This document shows positions 7,447 through 13,021 of a stretch of DNA of 20,888 nucleotides, piece by piece (within the stretch, counting starts at the first letter, position 1; each line of letters opens with the position of its first letter). Source of the DNA: an uncultured Spirochaetia bacterium (lineage in GTDB: Bacteria; Spirochaetota; UBA6919); assembly GCA_913053665.1 (NCBI GenBank), contig CAJXGR010000010.1, positions 1 to 20,888 of the forward strand. Direction: 5' to 3'. The notes beneath the pieces are model-generated. The model was not told the origin of the DNA. It searched no databases and saw only the letters and a list, made by a program, of their open reading frames with translations. Made by a program: the position numbers and the translations under genes.

Positions 7447-7475
7447 AAGATAAGTCATTTCTCAGAGAATGTCAA
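7447..7475 (-). promoter_or_regulatory. Sigma-70-type promoter of asd
   Basis: On the minus strand a perfect -35 TTGACA (7475-7470) is followed by a 17-bp spacer and the -10 TATCTT (7452-7447). The predicted start is near 7440, about 50 nt upstream of the asd ATG. GTCAA-N5-TTGAC (7471-7485) overlaps the -35 and could be an operator. Confidence 0.65.
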
Positions 7476-7493
7476 GCTTTTTGACCTGCTCTA

Positions 7494-7600
7494 CAGGGCT
7501 ATTTAATTCTCTAAATAATTGTTTATCTCGAACAGACAGAATGTCTGTTCTACCAGTGTTTAAGGAGTAGGTTGGCGTCCTGTCTGATCACATTGTACGG
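7494..7600. repeat. Dispersed repeat, copy 2
   Basis: Positions 7494-7539 match 20840-20885 at 44 of 46 bases. Positions 7570-7600 match 52-82 at 24 of 31. Within it GAACAGACA-GAA-TGTCTGTTC (7530-7550) forms a 9-bp stem hairpin. No ORF is present. It lies just upstream of the asd promoter and downstream of the methyltransferase stop. It is probably a non-coding interspersed repeat of this genome, not a gene. Confidence 0.6.
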
Positions 7601-7633
7601 TTGGGTCAGGTTAGTGTATAAAATAATCCGCTT

Positions 7634-8269
7634 TTAAAGCTTTTGACAGACCCATGTGGTCATACAGCGTTGGTTTTGTACATTGCTTGTCTTAATCGGC
7701 TCAATTTGTTCTAACCCCATATCAAGTTGTAATCGTATTAGCATGGCTTCATCCACAAGAAATCGGTCGCTGCCATCAGGTAGGTGATAGCGTCTCCCAC
7801 CCAGCGGTTGGACTTTTGATTCAATCCCAATGTCTGAGGCTAATCTTGCGAACAACAGTCCACCAGGTTTAATAACCCGTATCAATTCCTTTAGCATGGT
7901 GTCGAAGTGAGTTTCATCTTTTGCAAAGTGAAGAACAGCGCTGGAGAGGACTAAATCAAAAGAATCATTGTCAAAGGGAATCATCGTCAAATCGGCCACT
8001 TTAAAATGGTCTGCAGGCAATTCAGATAGGTCTTTAGCCAAGTTTTGAACGTGGGATACAGCTTTTACAGATTGATCCAAGCCATAAACTTCATAGCCTG
8101 ATCTCATAAAGTATATGAGATTTCGTCCATATCCACATCCTGCGTCCAAGACCTTCATATCTGGATGGAATCGTCCTTTTAAGAACTGATCAAAGAGATA
8201 TATATCAATGTTTCCAAACCACTCGCCTAGATCCATTGGTGAAGGGATAAAAGAGTTTTCTGATTTCAT
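7634..8269 (-). CDS. Class I SAM-dependent methyltransferase
   Basis: This 211-residue protein has the Rossmann-like methyltransferase fold. Motif I is VLDAGCGYGRN (residues 40-50), the acidic ribose-binding end of strand 2 is VYGLDQS (61-67), motif II-like is VADLTMIPFDNDSFDLVLSS near residues 97-116, and motif IV/V is LIRVIKPGGLLFARL. The substrate is not determined; Methyltransf_11/25-type proteins of this size act on small molecules or proteins. It follows the SPOR gene on the same strand with about 60 bp between them, so it may be the distal gene of a coaE-spor-methyltransferase run. No substrate-binding insert is visible that would name a pathway. Confidence 0.85.
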   Translation of the reverse strand: MKSENSFIPSPMDLGEWFGNIDIYLFDQFLKGRFHPDMKVLDAGCGYGRNLIYFMRSGYEVYGLDQSVKAVSHVQNLAKDLSELPADHFKVADLTMIPFDNDSFDLVLSSAVLHFAKDETHFDTMLKELIRVIKPGGLLFARLASDIGIESKVQPLGGRRYHLPDGSDRFLVDEAMLIRLQLDMGLEQIEPIKTSNVQNQRCMTTWVCQKL

Positions 8270-8331
8270 GTGTGTCTTTGCTAGTCTAAATCTTTTGGAT
8301 GCAAGTCAAGGTTTTTAAGTGCTGTCGCAGA

Positions 8332-8979
8332 TTAACCATTGACTAGCCTTGAGTTTCTCGCATTCTTAATATTACGCACTCTTCTAAGAGTCTGTTTAGC
8401 CCTTAATTCAGAAGAAAATGACCCGACTCTGACAAAGTAAAGAAGGCTTCCATTGCGATTTTTCTTGAAGATATACGCTTTAAAACCCTTGGAAAGGAGC
8501 TTTTCTTTTAATCGATGGGCGTTTTCAACCACCCTGTTCGCAGAGACCTGTATAGTGTATTTCCTGGATTGAGACAAGTTTTGATCGGTTGGGCTTTCTT
8601 CAGATCTTGATTCAGTAGATGAATCCGTTGATTCTTGTGTTCTTTGGGTTTCTGAAACATCTTCATCGCTACTTGCACTTTGATTATCGCGAGGATTATT
8701 AGCGTATCTTTCTACGTCGCTCAAGGTTTTCTTGGTATTGACACTCATTATATCATTCTTATTCAAGGGGACAAGATTCTTTTGATGGATTTTTACGGCT
8801 GAGTGAGAATTATCAGGATATATATGATCCGGATCGCTTCCCAGCCAATAACCAAATAAGAAGAAAAAAGTAATCATAAAAAGTCCGACAGCTAACAGCC
8901 AAAAAACACGCGTCATATCTAAATTGATGATATACATATCCTTATGCTGTTGCCCAAAATCCTTTTCGGGAGTCTTCAT
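8332..8979 (-). CDS. Membrane-anchored SPOR-domain protein
   Basis: This 215-residue protein probably binds septal peptidoglycan. It has a short cytoplasmic N-terminus, one transmembrane helix (about residues 25-46, VFWLLAVGLFMITFFFLFGYWL), a disordered Ser/Glu/Asp-rich linker (about 50-135) and a C-terminal SPOR domain (about 138-213, beginning RKYTIQVSA and including VRVGSFSSELRAKQTL). The layout matches FtsN/DamX-type division proteins, where SPOR binds denuded glycan strands at the septum. It starts 2 bp after the coaE stop, with its GAGGG ribosome binding site inside the last coaE codons, so the two are co-translated. Sequence does not decide whether it is a true FtsN equivalent. Confidence 0.85.
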   Translation of the reverse strand: MKTPEKDFGQQHKDMYIINLDMTRVFWLLAVGLFMITFFFLFGYWLGSDPDHIYPDNSHSAVKIHQKNLVPLNKNDIMSVNTKKTLSDVERYANNPRDNQSASSDEDVSETQRTQESTDSSTESRSEESPTDQNLSQSRKYTIQVSANRVVENAHRLKEKLLSKGFKAYIFKKNRNGSLLYFVRVGSFSSELRAKQTLRRVRNIKNARNSRLVNG

Positions 8980-8981
8980 AA

Positions 8982-9611
8982 TTAGCCCTCGTCCAGTGAG
9001 TTGATGAGTCTATTTGCTTTTTCTTGCAAATCTTTGAGATTTCCTTCGTTCTCAAGAATGAAATCGGCATGTTGGACTCTCAAATTCATAGGGAGTTGAT
9101 TTTTTAGTCGCTGTTTCACTTGATCAGCTGAAAGTTGATCTCTCGCCATCCCCCATTGGATCAAATCGTTCATGGAGGCATTGATAAGAATCACTTTGTC
9201 ACAGAGTGTATGAAGCTTCATTTCGATGAGGATGGCCGCATTGATTAATATCTTTCTACAGGTCGTTTTTTGGATAATACCTCTAACTTCTTGGGCCATT
9301 TGAGGATGTACGATTTGTTCCAGGGATGATAGGTGCTTGCGATCCTTGAAGACTATTTCCCCAAGCTTTTTACGATCGATTTGTCCAGCGGGATTTAATA
9401 TTTTCTCTCCAAAGGATTTAATTATCTCATTAGACTTGTCGATCAAGGCCTGATGACCTAGTTGATCAACTTCGATCAATAGATAATCACTGGCCTGGAA
9501 GAGTTTGGCGATGGTTGATTTTCCACTGGAGTAATATCCGGTTAGACCTACTACAAGCCTTTTAGATGGAGTCTTGTTGTGAGATATTGATCCGGAGGGG
9601 TGATCGTTCAT
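8982..9611 (-). CDS. coaE: Dephospho-CoA kinase
   Basis: This enzyme carries out the last step of coenzyme A synthesis, ATP-dependent phosphorylation of dephospho-CoA at the 3'-OH. From the chosen ATG it has 209 residues, the usual size. The P-loop is GYYSSGKST (residues 25-33), followed by a substrate-side VDQLGHQAL segment in place of the usual D-A-D pattern. The frame stays open for 50 more codons upstream to a GTG at 9761, but those codons run through the repeat elements at 9631-9794 and encode repeat-derived sequence, so the ATG at 9611, just outside the repeat, is preferred. An AAGGATAGGG stretch lies about 10-20 nt upstream of it. It is translationally close to the SPOR gene (2-bp gap). 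Confidence 0.92.
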   Translation of the reverse strand: MNDHPSGSISHNKTPSKRLVVGLTGYYSSGKSTIAKLFQASDYLLIEVDQLGHQALIDKSNEIIKSFGEKILNPAGQIDRKKLGEIVFKDRKHLSSLEQIVHPQMAQEVRGIIQKTTCRKILINAAILIEMKLHTLCDKVILINASMNDLIQWGMARDQLSADQVKQRLKNQLPMNLRVQHADFILENEGNLKDLQEKANRLINSLDEG

Positions 9612-9630
9612 AAGATATATCCCTATCCTT

Positions 9631-9674
9631 AGAAACTGCCGCATTAGCCGCCTGTTGTAGGGGCGACCCGCCGG
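9631..9674. mobile_element. Truncated MITE-like element (end plus half palindrome)
   Basis: AGAAACTGCCGCATTAG (9631-9647) matches the GGAAACTGTCGCATTAC end of the adjacent full element. It is followed by TTGTAGGGGCGACCCGCCGG (9655-9674), which is the left arm and centre of the palindrome found intact at 3262-3282. The copy stops exactly at the palindrome centre, where the next element's GGAAAC end begins. This suggests nested insertion or recombination at the CCGG. Confidence 0.6.
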
Positions 9675-9794
9675 AAACTGTCGCATTACCCCCAATTTGT
9701 AGGGGCGGGTTTGAAACCCGTCCCTACAACAGGCGGGTATATAGAAAGTTAGTGTTTTCACAATTAGGTGAAAAAGACTAATTCAACAGATTCC
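9673..9794. mobile_element. 122-bp MITE-like element, inverted second copy
   Basis: It has the same length as the copy at 3198-3319 and aligns to it without gaps when reversed. The ends are GGAAACTGTCGCATTAC (9673-9689) and, inverted, GGAATCTGTTGAATTAG (9794-9778). It contains the same GTGAAAA/TTTTCAC hairpin (9754-9775) and a GTAGGGGC palindrome (9697-9729, 16-bp arms with one mismatch). It lies between thiD and coaE, separating what would otherwise be a tight operon. Confidence 0.72.
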
Positions 9795-9836
9795 TTAAGG
9801 TGTCCATTCGCAAGTAGTTATATCAATGAGTCCATT

Positions 9837-10628
9837 TTACCTTTTATCCATCCAAAAGTGATTGATCGGCCCATGACCTGTTCCAAGAGGATAAGAATAG
9901 GCAAGACAATTGGTGACGTAGTGTTTTCCCATTTCCACCGACTTAATCAGCGTTTCTCCCTGGGCTAAGTAAGCTGTGATTGAAGAAGACAGGGCGCACC
10001 CTGTTCCATGATCGTTATGGGTCTTGATAAAGGAAGAATCAAAGTAATGAAAAGCCTCTCCCTCATAGAGTATATCGCAGGGCTTATCCTTGCGATGACC
10101 TCCCTTTAACAATATGGGAGTATGAATATCATCATAAAGGCCTTCACAAGACCTTAGCATATCTTCTTCTGATTGAATGACCTGATGGGTTAAGTATTCC
10201 ATTTCTGGTATGTTGGGTGTCACCAGTTGAACCAGGGGGAAAAGTTCTCTTTTCATGAAGTCCATCCCTTCATCCGTTGTTATGGAAGTTCCACTTGAAG
10301 ATAGCATCACTGGATCAACCACGATAGGGCAGGTTATACGTTCTTTTAATACTGAGACTATGGTTTCAATGATTGAAACAGTGTGAAGCATACCCACCTT
10401 GATTCCAGCAATTGGGAAGTCCTCCAATATTGATTCTAACTGATCTTTCACGATCTTAGGGTCTATTCCCTGAACGGAACGTATACCCATAGTGTTCTGT
10501 GCTGTCACGGCTGTGATCACTGAGGTTCCATAAACCCCAAGAGCTGAAAAGGTTTTGAGATCACCCTGAATACCTGCTCCACCACCACTGTCTGAGCCTG
10601 CAACAGTCATCACACAGATCGGCTTCAT
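9837..10628 (-). CDS. thiD: Hydroxymethylpyrimidine/phosphomethylpyrimidine kinase
   Basis: This is the bifunctional HMP and HMP-P kinase of thiamine biosynthesis and salvage, and it has 263 residues. The ribokinase-like fold begins with TVAGSDSGGGAGIQGDLKTF (residues 8-27). The pyrimidine-binding Gln is Q44 in TAQNT. The catalytic anion hole HGTGCALSSSI lies at 207-217 with C211, typical of the ThiD class. It lies 45 bp after hisS on the same strand, probably in one transcript. No TPP riboswitch is visible in the 45-bp gap, so control is not at this gene. Confidence 0.95.
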   Translation of the reverse strand: MKPICVMTVAGSDSGGGAGIQGDLKTFSALGVYGTSVITAVTAQNTMGIRSVQGIDPKIVKDQLESILEDFPIAGIKVGMLHTVSIIETIVSVLKERITCPIVVDPVMLSSSGTSITTDEGMDFMKRELFPLVQLVTPNIPEMEYLTHQVIQSEEDMLRSCEGLYDDIHTPILLKGGHRKDKPCDILYEGEAFHYFDSSFIKTHNDHGTGCALSSSITAYLAQGETLIKSVEMGKHYVTNCLAYSYPLGTGHGPINHFWMDKR

Positions 10629-10673
10629 CTAAAAGACTCTCTATTGGTAAGTTGATAATAATACATTCTAATA

Positions 10674-12011
10674 CTATTCAGAAAGCCTGTCCTCTAAATA
10701 TGAAATTAACGTCCCTGAATCCAGCTGTTGTTGCTTTCCAACTGTTAAATCCTTAAGAGTGACCTGTCCTTTCGCCGTTTCATCGGGGCCTAATACGATT
10801 ACAAAGGGTATCTTTTGTTTGTCAGCGTAGGAAAACTGCTTCTTTAATTTTACTGGCTCATAGTATAATTCGGTCTTAAACCCATGTTTTCTTAGGCTGG
10901 AAGCTATTTTCATGCTCTGGTGGATCATGGTTTCATCAAAAATAGTCACGAGGATTTGGGTCACCGAGTTTTTATCAGCCATTTTACCCAGCTGAGTCAA
11001 GACAGTGGCAATCCGATCCAGGCCAATGGTTGTACCAACCGCTGGGAGGTCTTTACTTCCAAAGGAACCAATCAGTCTATCATAACGGCCTCCCCCCGTG
11101 AGACTGCCTATATGAGGAAGATCAATGGAGGAGGACTCGTAAATTGTCCCTGTGTAGTAGTCTAACCCACGAGCCAGGTGGAGGTCGATCTTGAGGGCTT
11201 CCATCGGGATATTCATGATTTCCAAGGACTCGAATATATTCTTTAATTCATCTATACCCTGAAGACCGGTCTCACTTTTGGTTAATGTGTCTTTAAGCTG
11301 CTTAAACACCTCTGTATGAGACCCTTCAAGAGAGAGAAGTTGAAAAAGATTATCCATAACAGGATCGGTAAATCCAAGACGGCCTAACTCTTCTTTCACC
11401 CCGTCGATCCCAATTTTATCCAACTTGTCGATCCCGCGACATAAATCAATCTCCATAGCCTCTTTCAGTCCAAGAGACTCACGTATTCCACTTAATATTT
11501 TCCTATGATTGATCCTGATAAGAAACTGTCCAATCTCTAATTGGCTTAAAATATTATGGATGAGGGCTATAATTTCGGTATCCGCCAGAACAGATTTGAC
11601 TCCTACAATATCTGCGTCACACTGATAAAACTCTCTAAATCGCCCCTGTCTGACTTGGGGTCGGTCAGCACGCCAAACGGGTTGAATCTGATACCGTTTG
11701 AAAGGGAGAACTATATCATTATGTTGGGTCATCACGCGGGCCAGTGGGACTGTCAGGTCGTACTTCATGCCAGCCACTGATCCCCCCTTGTAATTGAGGC
11801 GATAGATTAGCTTGTCCCCCTCTTCGCCATACTTTCCGGTCAGTACGTCTAAATACTCCAATGCAGGGGTCTCAAGGGGGACAAAACCAAATACCTCAAA
11901 GGATCTGCGTATCTTTTCTATCATTTGATTGCGTAAGATCATCTCATTGGGTAAATAATCTCGTGTTCCCTTGAAATTTCTTGCGTCAATCTTCATATTG
12001 CCTTTTCCCAA
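10674..12011 (-). CDS. hisS: Histidyl-tRNA synthetase
   Basis: This class II synthetase charges tRNA-His. It has 445 residues from the TTG start. The catalytic core shows an N-terminal NFKGTRDYLP, motif 2 (GRFREFYQCDADIVG near residue 124), the histidine-specific LARGLDYYTGTIYE, and motif 3 GGGRYDRLIGSFG. A C-terminal anticodon-binding domain follows, with QILVTIFDE and later PFVIVLGPDE. Start choice is open. The TTG at 12011 has an ideal GAGGAG site 9 nt upstream, whereas the ATG at 11996 (MKIDARNFKG) has only AAAGG at short spacing. It lies 25 bp downstream of the winged-helix gene, so the two are probably co-transcribed. Confidence 0.95.
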   Translation of the reverse strand: MGKGNMKIDARNFKGTRDYLPNEMILRNQMIEKIRRSFEVFGFVPLETPALEYLDVLTGKYGEEGDKLIYRLNYKGGSVAGMKYDLTVPLARVMTQHNDIVLPFKRYQIQPVWRADRPQVRQGRFREFYQCDADIVGVKSVLADTEIIALIHNILSQLEIGQFLIRINHRKILSGIRESLGLKEAMEIDLCRGIDKLDKIGIDGVKEELGRLGFTDPVMDNLFQLLSLEGSHTEVFKQLKDTLTKSETGLQGIDELKNIFESLEIMNIPMEALKIDLHLARGLDYYTGTIYESSSIDLPHIGSLTGGGRYDRLIGSFGSKDLPAVGTTIGLDRIATVLTQLGKMADKNSVTQILVTIFDETMIHQSMKIASSLRKHGFKTELYYEPVKLKKQFSYADKQKIPFVIVLGPDETAKGQVTLKDLTVGKQQQLDSGTLISYLEDRLSE

Positions 12012-12036
12012 AACCAGGTTCTCCTCTAAATATCAC

Positions 12037-12657
12037 TTACCTAACCACATTATCCATACGGGCTTCCTCAAGACGGTCAATCAGTTTCTCCAACCGGCTT
12101 TCCCACTTTGATCGACCGCCTAGAGCCAGAGAATCCAGATTGATGATTGTTTTCATGTGGCCCAGTCTCTCAAGGATCTTTTCTTCTTCAGGAGGATCAT
12201 CGATGATCAGCTGTTCGGTGGCTTCTATTTCATCCAGCAATTCACTGTAGTGGCGAATGAACTCTTCTGTCTCACCAGGGAAATGACTTATTTTTTCTTG
12301 ATCATAGTGGTAGTGGATATGATAATGGTCCAGATTACCTGTCCAATTCCCTTCCACAACCACGGCATTGGATGAATCCGTGTTTTCCCTCAAGTACTTA
12401 AACTTTTGATAGTGCTGAATCCCTGTATCAGTAATGGCATAGCGTATTTTTTTATCTCTTTCTTTCCGCTGAACCAACTCCAATTTGATGAGACTCTCTA
12501 AACAAAATTGAACCCGCTCTCGACCACGTATCTGATCAATAAACTCAAACTTGTTCTCCAAAAGCTTTTCTTCAAGCCCTATTGTTGGATTTTCTTTATG
12601 GAACTGGTACAACACTCTCAATAGTTTTAAGGATATATCTTCAGCATTATGGGGCAT
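12037..12657 (-). CDS. Uncharacterised winged-helix-like protein with His-alternating strand
   Basis: I do not recognise the family of this 206-residue protein. Residues 1-90 look like a winged-helix DNA-binding domain: helical ISLKLLRVLYQFHKEN, a second helix, recognition-helix-like RVQFCLESLIKLELVQ, then the strand pair KKIRYAITDTG typical of the wing. Residues 105-118 form an unusual strand with alternating histidines (H111, H113, H115, H117). The C-terminal half is acidic and helical (about 128-200) and probably coiled-coil. No catalytic motif is visible. A role as a transcription regulator is inferred from the fold only. Two palindromes and a sigma-54-like promoter lie upstream, and it leads directly into hisS. 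GC and style match its neighbours. Confidence 0.7.
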   Translation of the reverse strand: MPHNAEDISLKLLRVLYQFHKENPTIGLEEKLLENKFEFIDQIRGRERVQFCLESLIKLELVQRKERDKKIRYAITDTGIQHYQKFKYLRENTDSSNAVVVEGNWTGNLDHYHIHYHYDQEKISHFPGETEEFIRHYSELLDEIEATEQLIIDDPPEEEKILERLGHMKTIINLDSLALGGRSKWESRLEKLIDRLEEARMDNVVR

Positions 12658-12716
12658 ATTTCCTCCAATAGCCTGTCTAAATCATGATTAATTAATATTT
12701 TTCTTAAAAGATATGA

Positions 12717-12728
12717 TAGTTTAAACTA
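12717..12728. promoter_or_regulatory. Perfect 12-bp palindrome, possible operator
   Basis: TAGTTTAAACTA lies about 60 bp upstream of the winged-helix gene and just downstream of its predicted transcription start. A second palindrome, AATCATGATT (12680-12689), is closer to the gene. Autoregulation by the encoded protein is an inference. Confidence 0.3.
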
Positions 12729-12752
12729 AATATTCTTTATATGAGTAATTTA

Positions 12753-12769
12753 TGCAAATACTATACCAA
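12753..12769 (-). promoter_or_regulatory. Sigma-54-like promoter upstream of the winged-helix/hisS genes
   Basis: On the minus strand it reads TTGGTATAGTATTTGCA. GG and GC are spaced by 10 bases, with TTGCA at -12. It is nearly identical to the nirB promoter (TTGGCATAGTATTTGCT), and in both cases GTTTCC lies 5-7 bases farther upstream. The predicted start is near 12743, about 86 nt from the ATG. Sigma-54 control of a hisS-containing operon would be unusual, so this could instead be a repeat fragment. Confidence 0.45.
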
Positions 12770-12862
12770 ATGATTGGAAACGGATTTCTTTATTAAGAGA
12801 AATCTAACAATCGGGAGTTGAAAGGTCAAATAATGTTTTATACAAGTGATATATAATCCCAT

Positions 12863-12891
12863 TGAAAAAGCCTTAAACGTTTAGCTTTTCA
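12863..12891 (-). terminator. Hairpin downstream of ftsK, possible terminator
   Basis: TGAAAAGC and GCTTTTTCA arms enclose the palindrome TAAACGTTTA. On the minus strand the 3' arm ends in GGCTTTTTCA, so the T-run is inside the stem. It is about 130 bp after the ftsK stop. This is a weak terminator candidate. Confidence 0.3.
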
Positions 12892-13021
12892 GGTATAAGT
12901 AAAGGAATAGGTTCAGTATACCAGTTTAATAAAATGTATTATGATCTAGCAGTTTTTATAAGGATCTAACACCAGATGAACGATAGTTTTTACTCGTATA
13001 TCATGAAGTACCAACAGCGAT

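Larger units (their letters stand above)
12658..13021. other. Intergenic region between ftsK end and the winged-helix gene
   Basis: No gene is visible in these 364 bp. It holds two small palindromes (AATCATGATT at 12680-12689 and TAGTTTAAACTA at 12717-12728) as possible operators of the winged-helix gene, a sigma-54-like promoter (12753-12769), and a hairpin (12863-12891) that may end ftsK transcription. Confidence 0.5.

Noticed and set aside
9612..9761. N-terminal 50-codon extension of CoaE from a GTG
   Set aside because: It encodes repeat-element sequence, and the ATG at 9611 gives the normal CoaE length.
3198..9794. Possible CRISPR-like repeated palindromes
   Set aside because: The palindromes are isolated, of differing sequence and not regularly spaced, and no cas genes are present.
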